Shown here: piece after piece, positions 10,094 to 19,183 of the stretch
Numbering within the stretch: the first letter of the stretch is position 1
Layout of the letters: every line of letters starts with the position of its first letter
Source of the DNA: Nautiliaceae bacterium
Lineage (GTDB): Bacteria > Campylobacterota > Campylobacteria > Campylobacterales > Nautiliaceae
DNA: 32,504 bases
Assembly: GCA_027011225.1 (NCBI GenBank)
Contig: JALVAK010000043.1
Location: 1-32,504 of the forward strand
Reading direction: 5' to 3'
Position numbers and translations under genes: made by a program
The notes under the pieces: generated by a model
What the model saw: only the letters and a program-made list of their open reading frames with translations
Database searches by the model: none
Told to the model about the DNA's origin: nothing

Positions 10094-10855
10094 TTATAAA
10101 CCTAATGCGTCATTTATTGAATAAAGTCCAGGTTTTTGATTTATAAGCCATTTTGCAACTTTAATAGCACCTCTTGCAAATGTTTCTCTGCTTGTAGCGG
10201 TATGATTTAGCTCTAAAAATTCTCCATCATTATAAAATCCAACTGTATGTCTTCCTACTACATCACCGCCTCTAACAGCAAATACACCAATTTCATCTTT
10301 ACTTCTAGCTCCTACATGTCCGCTTCTGCCTGTAACCATTACATCTTTTAAATTAAGCCCTCTAGCTTTTGCGCAACTCTCAGCCAAAGTTAACGCAGTT
10401 CCACTTGGTGCATCAACTTTATATCTATGATGCTGTTCTACTATTTCTATATCAAAATCTCTTAATTTTTCACTAACCATTGATACAAGTTTATTAAGTA
10501 TAGCTACTCCTAAACTCATATTTGTTGCATAAAGAATAGGAGCTTTTTTACTTGCTTCAATCATTAAATTTTTTTGATGCTCATTTAGCCCTGTTGTAGC
10601 AATTACAAGTGGTTTTGGGTTTTCTAGTGCTGCTTCAAGTAGTTTTTGAGTTGCTATTGGAGCTGAGAAATCTATTACAATATCTGAATTTTCAAGTAGT
10701 GTTTTAGCATCATTGGTAATAATTGTATCTTCATCAAATTCAATAGTTTGAGGACCTTCAAACATTACTGCACCAATTTTTGCATTTTCTTCTTTTAAAA
10801 TTTTAACTAAAAGCTGTCCAACTCTACCAGTAGCACCTACAATTCCATATTTCAT
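10094..10855 (-). CDS. dapB: 4-hydroxy-tetrahydrodipicolinate reductase
   Basis: [29 protein letters not shown]. Confidence 0.96.
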   Translation of the reverse strand: MKYGIVGATGRVGQLLVKILKEENAKIGAVMFEGPQTIEFDEDTIITNDAKTLLENSDIVIDFSAPIATQKLLEAALENPKPLVIATTGLNEHQKNLMIEASKKAPILYATNMSLGVAILNKLVSMVSEKLRDFDIEIVEQHHRYKVDAPSGTALTLAESCAKARGLNLKDVMVTGRSGHVGARSKDEIGVFAVRGGDVVGRHTVGFYNDGEFLELNHTATSRETFARGAIKVAKWLINQKPGLYSINDALGL

Positions 10856-11752
10856 TTATTCTCCTTCTATATATTTTGTAGCATTTATTGCTGCAACTGC
10901 TCCATCGCCTGCTGCTGCAACGACTTGTTTTACGCTATTTTCTCTTATATCACCTGCTGCATAAAGTCCTTTTCTTGAAGTTTCCATATTTAGATTAACT
11001 TTAACTTCTCCCCATTCGTTAAGCTCTACTAAATCTTTTACTAATTCATTATTTACTTTCATACCAACAAATACAAATACTCCATCAACTCTAAGCTCTT
11101 TTCCTGAAGATAGAATTATACCTTCTACAAACTCTTTTCCAAATACTTTTTTTACTGTTTCATTAAAAATTATCTCAATATTTGGAGTGTTGAAAACTTT
11201 TTTTTGAGTGTGAGGAGCTGCACGAAATTTATCACGTCTATGAATTAAATAAACTTTTTTGGCGATTTTACTTAAATATAAAGCTTCTTCAAGTGCGGTA
11301 TCACCACCTCCTACTACTGCTACTATTTTATCTTTATAGAAAAATCCATCACATACCGCACAATAACTTACACCTCTTCCTATAAATTCTTCTTCACCCT
11401 CAAAGCCCGCTCTTTTAGGGGTTGCACCTGTAGCAACAATAATAGCTTTAGCTTCATATTCATTATTATGAGTTTTTATCTTATATTTCTTTTCATTAGG
11501 AATTATTTTTGTTACTTCTTCACTTTTTATTTCTGCTCCAAATCTTTTAGCTTGCTCTGGCCAGCATGCCATGAATTCAATTCCGCTTTTTGGCTCGCAA
11601 ACTCCAGGATAATTTTCAATTTCACTACTAAGAGTAATTTGTCCTCCTGGATTTAATTTCTCTAAAATTAAAGTTTTTGCACCAAGTCTGCTTGCATATA
11701 TTCCGCTACTAAGTCCAGCAGGACCTGCACCTACTATGATAATGTCATACAT
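10856..11752 (-). CDS. trxB: Thioredoxin reductase
   Basis: GAGPAGLSSGIYASR, CAVCDG active site, GGGDTALEEA, AAGDIR. Confidence 0.95.
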   Translation of the reverse strand: MYDIIIVGAGPAGLSSGIYASRLGAKTLILEKLNPGGQITLSSEIENYPGVCEPKSGIEFMACWPEQAKRFGAEIKSEEVTKIIPNEKKYKIKTHNNEYEAKAIIVATGATPKRAGFEGEEEFIGRGVSYCAVCDGFFYKDKIVAVVGGGDTALEEALYLSKIAKKVYLIHRRDKFRAAPHTQKKVFNTPNIEIIFNETVKKVFGKEFVEGIILSSGKELRVDGVFVFVGMKVNNELVKDLVELNEWGEVKVNLNMETSRKGLYAAGDIRENSVKQVVAAAGDGAVAAINATKYIEGE

Positions 11753-11797
11753 TTTTTTTCCTTTAAAGTAAAATATAAAAATCTAAATTTTCATATC

Positions 11798-12178
11798 TTA
11801 CTTTAAAACTTCAAGTGGGCTATCTTGTTTATATACATTTTTGTGATATTTTTTAATTTTTAATACTACTGGCACCTCATAAATATTTAGATATTGTATT
11901 AGTTTAATTATAGTATTTATTCCTGCTGTTGTATATATAACATTTTTGTAATTTTTTCTTTTTTGATAGATATCTACTGCAATTATTGGATAATCTTTTG
12001 GGATTTTTTTTATTAAGTCATCTAGATTTGACATATGAGAGCTAAATATTAAAAGATAATACTCTTTTTTTTGAGGTTTAAAAATGTCATTTTTAGTATA
12101 AAAGATTAATTTATCAAAATCAATAAATTTGTATTGATGAAATTTATAATTGTAATAGAAGAAAAATGCAGCTACCAT
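11798..12178 (-). CDS. Hypothetical protein, possible CxxC-less thioredoxin-fold domain
   Basis: Hydrophobic N-terminus, then YYLLIFSSHMSNLDDLIKKIP...PIIAVDIYQ...TTAGINTIIKLIQYLNIYEVPVVLKIK; located between trxA and trxB. Confidence 0.55.
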   Translation of the reverse strand: MVAAFFFYYNYKFHQYKFIDFDKLIFYTKNDIFKPQKKEYYLLIFSSHMSNLDDLIKKIPKDYPIIAVDIYQKRKNYKNVIYTTAGINTIIKLIQYLNIYEVPVVLKIKKYHKNVYKQDSPLEVLK

Positions 12179-12228
12179 TAATGCTCCAAAAAAGGAGCTA
12201 AAGGTATAAAAAAATTTAGATTTTATCC

Positions 12229-12552
12229 TTATTCTCCAAGAAGTGCGTTAATTTTTTCTTCATACATAGCTTTTGGAGCAGCTCCAATCATGCTATCTAC
12301 TAATTCTCCATTTTTGAAAAATAATACAGTTGGAATACTTCTAATTCCAAATTGCATTGCAAGCTCTTGCTCTTCATCAGTGTTTACTTTTCCAACAACT
12401 ACACCTTTGTCTTTGTATTCTTCGCTTAACTCTTCAATAATTGGAGCTACCATTCTACAAGGACCACACCATGGTGCCCAAAAATCCACTACTGCAACTT
12501 TTGCATTTTTAATTGTATCTACGAAATTATCTTTTGTTAATTCTATTGCCAT
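12229..12552 (-). CDS. trxA: Thioredoxin
   Basis: VDFWAPWCGPCRM active site, RSIPTVLFFKNG. Confidence 0.97.
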   Translation of the reverse strand: MAIELTKDNFVDTIKNAKVAVVDFWAPWCGPCRMVAPIIEELSEEYKDKGVVVGKVNTDEEQELAMQFGIRSIPTVLFFKNGELVDSMIGAAPKAMYEEKINALLGE

Positions 12553-12573
12553 AAAGACTCCTTTTTTTTCTTA

Positions 12574-12579
12574 ATTATA
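12574..12579 (-). promoter_or_regulatory. Putative -10 (TATAAT) for trxA
   Basis: Minus-strand TATAAT about 22 nt upstream of the trxA ATG. Confidence 0.5.
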
Positions 12580-12596
12580 CATAAATTTTTGCTATT

Positions 12597-12785
12597 TTAT
12601 TCATTAACAGCTGCTGTTTTTTTGAATTTAAGTGATAAAACTATAAATCTTATGGCTTGCCAGATTATACATCTTCTTTTCCATCTCTCAAATGGAGTAG
12701 GATACATTCCAAATTTAGTCTCATCATATGCTCTTAATTCCCATTCTTTTATTTTTAATCCAATTTGTGGACTTTTAATTGCCAT
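12597..12785 (-). CDS. Small conserved-looking protein downstream of sqr-like gene
   Basis: 62 aa ORF 13 bp after the SQR-like gene, preceded by an SD-like AAAGGAG; basic and partly hydrophobic (RCIIWQAIRFIVLSLKF). Confidence 0.6.
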   Translation of the reverse strand: MAIKSPQIGLKIKEWELRAYDETKFGMYPTPFERWKRRCIIWQAIRFIVLSLKFKKTAAVNE

Positions 12786-12798
12786 TATATCTCCTTTT

Positions 12799-14268
12799 TT
12801 AATCTGGAATTAGATACCAAAATGGTTTTGCTTTTGCTTTCCATAAAAATACATGATGCATTAACCATTTAAACCAGTGCCCAGCACTACCAACTTCACC
12901 AATTGTATATTTTACATCTCTACCAAAGTCTGGATATTTTTTAAAGTCTGGGATTGTAGGATAAACTGACATACTTCCAGCAATTCCTCTAAATCCATAA
13001 CTAATAGATACGACACAAATACTTGCAATCTCACCCATGCTCGCTTTATGTCTAAATGATGGTTTCCCCTCAAGTATCCACTCAGCAATATTTAAAGCTG
13101 TTGCGTGCGCCATAACTGCACTTGGCATTCCCGTTCTTGGAGGTGCTGGTGTTAGTGGTCTACCTGATTTTGTAGTATGAGGCATTGATATTGGATGAGG
13201 AGGTGCAAATGCAATACCTACTGCAAAAATATTTGGATATGTTGGATTTTGTAATTTTTTAGGCCAATCTTCTGCGCCCCATTCATGATAAGGTTTTTTT
13301 GCACTCTCATAATCTGCATCTACTATCATTAATCCATTTGGTTTGAATAATTTATCAGTATAATCTTCTCCATTTGGACCAACTGCTTTAATCCCAACTC
13401 CAGAAAATGGAGGAATTAGCATTGCAAAATCATATTCAACTTCTTTTTCTTCACCTTCATATGTTTCATAATATACTTTTCCAGGCTCTACTTTGTAAAC
13501 ACTAGCTTTTGTAATCCAATCAACCCCATATTCACTAAACATTGAGCGGATTACATTATTAGTATGCGAGATATATCCATTATTTTTTACATAAGCACCA
13601 CCAAGACCCAAATCACCTAAGAACATTTCATTTGTAATATAAGTTACATCAATATAGTCTAAAAGGTCTAAATCATATACTAAAGAGGCAACATTCATTG
13701 TATATTCAACTGCTGCTCCTTGGCAGGTACATCCTCCATGTCCAAGACCTATTAAAACTTTTTGTTTTTGACCTTTTTTTGCTTTTTCAATTACTTTGCT
13801 AAGCTCATTCCATGCATGAGCTGCATGGTCATAGCTACAAACTGAGACTGTATTACCTGTATCTGGTCCAAGCCCAGGAGTAGCTGAGAAATTTAATTTT
13901 GGTCCTGTTGCATTTATTAAAAAGTCATAATATACTTTTTCTTTTTGACCTTTTTTATTCCCACTTACATATTCTATTGTAACATAAGGTTTATTCTCAC
14001 CTGCATCACCTTCTGGATGAATTGTAAGTGCTTTTGCTTGTTTAAAATCAATTCCAAGTTTTTCGTATACTGGTGCAAGCTCAAAGTATACATCTTCTGG
14101 TTTCATATATCCAGTACCAACCCAGATATTTGATGGAACCCATTGATAGTTTTTATTTGGAGAAACTACAATAATTTCTGCGTTATTTTTAAGTTTATGT
14201 TTTAGATTTAAAGCCGCTGTATGACCAGAAATTCCAGCTCCTAATACTAATACTTTTGGTTTTGCCAT
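12799..14268 (-). CDS. sqr: SQR/FCSD-family FAD-dependent oxidoreductase (sulfide:quinone oxidoreductase-like)
   Basis: GAGISGHTAALNLK dinucleotide-binding motif, Cys-containing segments VCSYDH, GHGGCTCQGAA and SICVV, C-terminal aromatic/basic amphipathic region. Confidence 0.8.
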   Translation of the reverse strand: MAKPKVLVLGAGISGHTAALNLKHKLKNNAEIIVVSPNKNYQWVPSNIWVGTGYMKPEDVYFELAPVYEKLGIDFKQAKALTIHPEGDAGENKPYVTIEYVSGNKKGQKEKVYYDFLINATGPKLNFSATPGLGPDTGNTVSVCSYDHAAHAWNELSKVIEKAKKGQKQKVLIGLGHGGCTCQGAAVEYTMNVASLVYDLDLLDYIDVTYITNEMFLGDLGLGGAYVKNNGYISHTNNVIRSMFSEYGVDWITKASVYKVEPGKVYYETYEGEEKEVEYDFAMLIPPFSGVGIKAVGPNGEDYTDKLFKPNGLMIVDADYESAKKPYHEWGAEDWPKKLQNPTYPNIFAVGIAFAPPHPISMPHTTKSGRPLTPAPPRTGMPSAVMAHATALNIAEWILEGKPSFRHKASMGEIASICVVSISYGFRGIAGSMSVYPTIPDFKKYPDFGRDVKYTIGEVGSAGHWFKWLMHHVFLWKAKAKPFWYLIPD

Positions 14269-14299
14269 TTGCTACCTTTCAAAAATTAATATGTAATTA

Positions 14300-14305
14300 A
14301 TTATA
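14300..14305 (-). promoter_or_regulatory. Putative extended -10 for the sqr-like gene
   Basis: Minus strand TGCTATAAT about 31 nt upstream of the ATG, downstream of the psrC hairpin. Confidence 0.45.
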
Positions 14306-14388
14306 GCATATAGCTTTAAAAAAGATTAATATTATCTTAATTTATTAAAAAAATTATAGGGAAGTTAAGAAAAAATTATAAAGGAAGA

Positions 14389-14409
14389 ACGCAGATTAAT
14401 GCTCTGCGT
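14389..14409 (-). terminator. Stem-loop at the end of the psrC-like gene, probable terminator
   Basis: Perfect 7-bp stem ACGCAGA-GCATTAA-TCTGCGT on the minus strand; the loop contains the TAA stop codon; weak U-rich tail. Confidence 0.5.
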
Positions 14410-15700
14410 TGTCGTTGATGTTTCTTACATCAAGAAGAGAATCTAAGATAGAGTAGATTGCAATTCCAAGACCTACACACCCAATGATAATTAAAATTTC
14501 CATTGTGTGAGGCGGTACGTATGCATATGGAGGTACATATTCAAGTTGATATGAGCTTGTTGCTTCTGGTCCTAATCCAAATCTATTTGTCATAGGATAA
14601 ATATTTCCACCATAAATAAATGCTAATCTCATTAAGAAAGTACCAATTAAAGCTGAAATTGCTCCAAGTAATGCCGCTGCTGGTTTTTGAGTTAACCAAA
14701 GGATTAAAGGTACTGCAATACCAAGTACTATCCATCCCCAATACATCCAGCTAATAGGGCTTCCATGCATAATTAAATTCATCCATCTAGGGTCAACACT
14801 CATAAAATTAATTATTTCATAAAGTGCTGCTAAGATAGTAAGTACTACTCCCATTTTTGAAGCAGTTTTTATCATATCTTCAAAATATGGTTTATTTCTA
14901 AGCCCTAGGAATGCAAAAAGTATTGCTCCAGCAACACCAGTTAATGCACCACTGATTAAGAAATAAATCCAAAGTTGTGGAATATCAGTCCAAAGATGTC
15001 TTGGTACGTTTAGATTAAATAAGATACCTTGGATATAAAATTCTGCTAAGTCAATTAAGATACCCAATATAACTAAAATTAATGCAAATTTTTTAGCTAA
15101 ATCTTTTTTGTATGTTAAAAGGAAATAAATTTCAATCAATGTAAATGGAATATAGATACTATAAAGCGGTAACATCATCCACATACCACTTTGTGGTTGA
15201 GGATTAAGAATCATCCAATAAATATTAAGTGGATTTCCCCAGTCGCTAGCGATTGATGTCATACCACCAAGAACCATTGCTAAACCAAAAGTCATAAGAG
15301 CTGCTGCTACTTTTGGCGCAATTTTTACATGGAAAAGCTCAGCCAATGCTACTAAGAAAATAAGTGCACTACCACCATAGAGAAGATAAGTATATTGCGA
15401 TACAAAAATACCCCAAGGGTCTGCTTTTTTTACTTCTTCTATTTCATTTAGATTAAAAATTTGCTCTTTTAGTGCTTCTGCTAGCATTTTTGCATGGTCA
15501 CTTGCTGCACCGCCTGCTTCAATAATTTCTCTATTGTTTACAAAATCATGGAAAAATCTTAGATGGTATATTTCATACCATCCAATAAGACCAATTGCAA
15601 GTAAAATATAAGCTACAATCATAGTTTTGTTAAAAAGTAACTCTTTTAAACTTACCTTTTTTATATTTAAACCGCAACATTTTGTATATTCAGCTGCCAT
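14396..15700 (-). CDS. NrfD/PsrC-family integral membrane subunit
   Basis: Multiple TM helices, NrfD/PsrC-like; directly downstream of PsrB-like and PsrA-like genes. Confidence 0.87.
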   Translation of the reverse strand: MAAEYTKCCGLNIKKVSLKELLFNKTMIVAYILLAIGLIGWYEIYHLRFFHDFVNNREIIEAGGAASDHAKMLAEALKEQIFNLNEIEEVKKADPWGIFVSQYTYLLYGGSALIFLVALAELFHVKIAPKVAAALMTFGLAMVLGGMTSIASDWGNPLNIYWMILNPQPQSGMWMMLPLYSIYIPFTLIEIYFLLTYKKDLAKKFALILVILGILIDLAEFYIQGILFNLNVPRHLWTDIPQLWIYFLISGALTGVAGAILFAFLGLRNKPYFEDMIKTASKMGVVLTILAALYEIINFMSVDPRWMNLIMHGSPISWMYWGWIVLGIAVPLILWLTQKPAAALLGAISALIGTFLMRLAFIYGGNIYPMTNRFGLGPEATSSYQLEYVPPYAYVPPHTMEILIIIGCVGLGIAIYSILDSLLDVRNINDNAEH

Positions 15701-15709
15701 GTTAGCTCC

Positions 15710-16381
15710 TTACGCTTTTTTCCACTCAGGTTTTTTAGCCTGAGCAGCTGCATCATAAAGTGGTTTAATTTCATCCCATGTATGAAATTTTATTCCTTCA
15801 CCAAGTGTTCTTTTTGCAAATTCTTCATCTTGTGGCACAAGATAGAATAGTTTTGGAAGTGTTCCTTCATCTTCTTTTAAGAAGAAGAATTTTCTTTGTT
15901 TTAAAAGATTTACAATATCAGAATTTTCATCTTCTAAATCACCAAATGTTCTAACTTTTGTAGGACATGTTGCACTACAAGCAGTTGTACCATATTCTTG
16001 AACTCTTCCATCACAGAATGTACATTTATCAACTGCATGTCTTGTTTCATCTACAAATCTTGCATCATACGGACATGCTTCCATACAACCTTTACAAATG
16101 ATACACATACTATAATCAACTTTTACTATTCCACCTTCTGCAAAGTGGCTTGCACCTGTTGGACAAACTGTTACACATGGTGCATCAATACAATGGTTAC
16201 ATTGACTTGGATAGAAGTTTACGAATAAATCGCTTAGTGTTTGTCCACCTTCTACTAAACCTACCCAAATTCTTTGTTTATCTGCACCAATCATAACTCC
16301 ATTTTCATCTTTACAAGCCACTTCACAAGCTCTACAATCGATACAATTTTGATATTCAAGTGCTATTGCATAGTTTGCCAT
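15710..16381 (-). CDS. 4Fe-4S ferredoxin-type electron-transfer subunit (PsrB/PhsB-like)
   Basis: Four cysteine clusters: CIDCRACEVACK, CNHCIDAPCVTVCP, CIICKGCMEACPYDAR, CTFCDG...CSATCPTK. Confidence 0.92.
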   Translation of the reverse strand: MANYAIALEYQNCIDCRACEVACKDENGVMIGADKQRIWVGLVEGGQTLSDLFVNFYPSQCNHCIDAPCVTVCPTGASHFAEGGIVKVDYSMCIICKGCMEACPYDARFVDETRHAVDKCTFCDGRVQEYGTTACSATCPTKVRTFGDLEDENSDIVNLLKQRKFFFLKEDEGTLPKLFYLVPQDEEFAKRTLGEGIKFHTWDEIKPLYDAAAQAKKPEWKKA

Positions 16382-16384
16382 GGC

Positions 16385-19096
16385 TTACACCTTTCTTATT
16401 TTTACTATAGTTTCATGCATACTTGCTGAACCAATAATAGGGTCTATTGAATTTGAGCAAATTATTGCTTGAGATACTCCGTTTTTATATCCTAGAGTTG
16501 CTGCTGGGTTTTGGTTACCAAATCCAGTTGCTATAAACATAGTATCTTTTCTAATTCTTTTTGTAGGATATACTCTAGCTCTTTCTGTTGCTTTAGTTTC
16601 TGGGTTATAAAGCTCAACTTCATCTTTGTATTTTAATCCAAGCTCTTTTGCTAATTCGTCATTAATCCATACATAGTTATAATTCATTAAGTCTAATAGT
16701 AGATAGTTATTAAAGTGCATACTTTGAGTAAAATATGCATGTCTTCCAAATACTATTCTTGCTTCACCTTTACTTGTATCAGGCTCTCTATAAAGTGAAT
16801 CTCTCCAAATTGGGAATTTTTTTAGTTTATCAAATTGATTAGTAAGTGGGTTTTTGAATGTTTTTCCATCAATATTGTGAAGTGCTACTTTTATATATTT
16901 TCCTTTTTTAGGAACAATGTGATAATCTTTTGGAAGTGCATAGTATTTGTCTAATACTTCATAAACTAATTCATGTTTGTTTGGCACATCTTTTTTAAAT
17001 GATTTATATTTTTCATCAAAAAGTCCAGATTTTACTGCTTTTTCAATTCCAGGCCAATATACTCCCCACTCATCTGCTACTTTTGCAGCTTCTTCTCCAT
17101 AAGTCTCTTCCATTGCTTTGTAGTTAAACTCATGTATTGGTTTGAAAGTTTTTGAAATCCAGAAAGTTTGAATATCTAAATCATCTTCGCTTGCATGCTC
17201 AAGAATTGCTTTTACAAGTTTAGGGTCTTTGATATCTTGTTTTAATTTTTCTACATTAATTGTAAAGTCATCATTTAAATATTTTGCTAAATCAAAATCT
17301 TTTGGAAGCTCAACGCCTAACTCATCAGCATCCCAAGTATATTTAAATGTAATTGCTGCAAGAGGTTTTTCAACTTTTTTTGCAAGAGTTTTACAAATAT
17401 CATACATATGTTTTCCACCTATTGCTTTTTCTTTTGCCTGATGTCTCCAAGCGATAAATGGATGTTTTATAGCAAATTGTTTAATAAGTGATTCTCTTTC
17501 TAGATATACCTTATCAGGTAAAATTACATCAGCATAAAGCAATGTATCAGTTGGTGCAATATCAATTGCTACAACTAAATCCATAGTTTTATACATTTCA
17601 GCTGTTTTTTCATATTCTGGTACTGATTGCATTGGATTTTGTTTATACTCAAACATTACTCTTATTGGATATTCACCTGGTTTTAGACCTTTATAGTTAC
17701 CGTTTTCATCAGGTCTTGGTCTTCCTGCTGCTATCCATCTTTTATTAATATCTAATACTACATCTCTAAAGATTGGCCAAGAACCTTTTGTTGGGTTTGC
17801 AAGTGGATATTCGCCTTTTGGAATAGTTGAAATATCAATTCTTGGTTTTGCGTTATCATAAATTGGGAAATCTTCATATTCATAACTTTCAGGTTTTTTA
17901 GGAAGACCACGTCCTAATAATACTCCACCAGGTCTATTTACACATCCATGAATTGAATTGAAAATTGCTTGAGCACGTCTGAATTCAAAATCTTGGAAAT
18001 ACCAAGTAGATTTTCTACTTCTATAGCAGTTTGCTGCACCTTTGTATTTTTCAGCAGCATCGCTAAATTCTTTTGTAATTCTTCTAATAGTGCTTGCTGG
18101 AATTTCAGTAATTTTTTCAGCCCACTCAGGCGTATATTTGCTACCTTCTCCAGTTGTAAAGAACTCTTCAAGCTCTTCAATTCCATCTACATATTTGTTT
18201 ATATAATCTTGTTTATATGGAGTTTTGTGATAGCCTTTATTTATTGTTTCATGAATCATAGCAAGCATTAGCGCTAAATCAGTTCCTGGTTTAATTGGGA
18301 TAAATTCATCTGCATGAGATGCAGTTTTTGTATATCTTACATCAATATATACAAATTTTTCAATTCCTCTTCCATGAGTGAATTTAAACATATCAAGTGT
18401 ATCAGGAGTAACAATACTCTCCGCTCTGTTTCCTCCAAGGTTTAAAATATATTTACATTCAGTAAAATCTGCTTGTCCCCAGCTACCAAAAGTTAGTTTG
18501 TTTGCAAGAAATGATGGTGCAAAACATGTTGTAAAGTGGTCAACAAAGTTTGGAGAACCAATACCATTCATTAAATTCATAAAAATAGGCTCTTCAAAAG
18601 TACCAGATGTAGCCCCAGCACCATATGCTACAGTTGAGCGGTTGTCTCTTTCTTCATCAATAATTTGTACAAGTTTTTTTGCAATATAATCAAATGCCTC
18701 TTCCCAAGTAGCTTCTCTAAACTTACCTTCGCCTTTTTCACCAACTCTGATTAAAGGTTTAGTAATTCTATCTGGGTCATATTCGCTAGCAATTCCAGCA
18801 TTACCTCTTGCACACATAAAGTTTCTGCTTTTTGGATAAAGTGGATGTGGCTCAATTTTTGTGATTTTGTCATCTACATTTCTTGGAACAATACCACACA
18901 TATTAACACACATTGCACAAACAGAAGGTATGTATTTTGCGTTTTTAATTTCTTCTTCTTTTTTGTTTTTTTCTTCTATTGCATCTTCATAAGGGCTAAA
19001 TGCAAATCCTAAAGAAGTTGCCATAGATGCCCCAGCTGCTGTTGCAGCAGATGTTTTTAGAAAATTTCTTCTTTTTAAGTCTACTATTTTAGACAT
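16385..19096 (-). CDS. Molybdopterin oxidoreductase catalytic subunit (polysulfide/thiosulfate reductase PsrA/PhsA-like)
   Basis: Tat signal RRNFLKTSAATAAG, N-terminal 4Fe-4S motif CAMCVNMCG...FMCARG, Mo-ligand-type Cys in HFTTCFAPS, C-terminal molydopterin dinucleotide-binding domain. Confidence 0.9.
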   Translation of the reverse strand: MSKIVDLKRRNFLKTSAATAAGASMATSLGFAFSPYEDAIEEKNKKEEEIKNAKYIPSVCAMCVNMCGIVPRNVDDKITKIEPHPLYPKSRNFMCARGNAGIASEYDPDRITKPLIRVGEKGEGKFREATWEEAFDYIAKKLVQIIDEERDNRSTVAYGAGATSGTFEEPIFMNLMNGIGSPNFVDHFTTCFAPSFLANKLTFGSWGQADFTECKYILNLGGNRAESIVTPDTLDMFKFTHGRGIEKFVYIDVRYTKTASHADEFIPIKPGTDLALMLAMIHETINKGYHKTPYKQDYINKYVDGIEELEEFFTTGEGSKYTPEWAEKITEIPASTIRRITKEFSDAAEKYKGAANCYRSRKSTWYFQDFEFRRAQAIFNSIHGCVNRPGGVLLGRGLPKKPESYEYEDFPIYDNAKPRIDISTIPKGEYPLANPTKGSWPIFRDVVLDINKRWIAAGRPRPDENGNYKGLKPGEYPIRVMFEYKQNPMQSVPEYEKTAEMYKTMDLVVAIDIAPTDTLLYADVILPDKVYLERESLIKQFAIKHPFIAWRHQAKEKAIGGKHMYDICKTLAKKVEKPLAAITFKYTWDADELGVELPKDFDLAKYLNDDFTINVEKLKQDIKDPKLVKAILEHASEDDLDIQTFWISKTFKPIHEFNYKAMEETYGEEAAKVADEWGVYWPGIEKAVKSGLFDEKYKSFKKDVPNKHELVYEVLDKYYALPKDYHIVPKKGKYIKVALHNIDGKTFKNPLTNQFDKLKKFPIWRDSLYREPDTSKGEARIVFGRHAYFTQSMHFNNYLLLDLMNYNYVWINDELAKELGLKYKDEVELYNPETKATERARVYPTKRIRKDTMFIATGFGNQNPAATLGYKNGVSQAIICSNSIDPIIGSASMHETIVKIRKV

Positions 19097-19142
19097 CTAA
19101 ACTCCTTTTTTAATTTTACATTCATATATTCTTTAAAAATAG

Positions 19143-19158
19143 TGCTTAAAAAGTGCCA
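19143..19158 (-). promoter_or_regulatory. Candidate sigma-54 (-24/-12) element upstream of the psrA-like gene
   Basis: Minus strand TGGCAC-TTTTT-AAGCA: exact GG-N10-GC spacing, predicted TSS about 36 nt before the ATG. Confidence 0.35.
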
Positions 19159-19169
19159 AAAAGGCACTT
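19151..19169 (-). terminator. Rho-independent terminator-like hairpin after the porin gene
   Basis: Minus strand AAGTGCC-TTTTT-GGCACTT followed by TTT; 7-bp perfect stem 14 nt after the porin stop. Confidence 0.6.
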
Positions 19170-19183
19170 ATAAGAAAAACTTA

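Noticed and set aside
17229-18689. Several ORFs opposite or out of frame within the psrA-like gene
   Set aside because: Low-complexity translations overlapping a confident molybdoenzyme CDS; expected by chance in AT-rich DNA.
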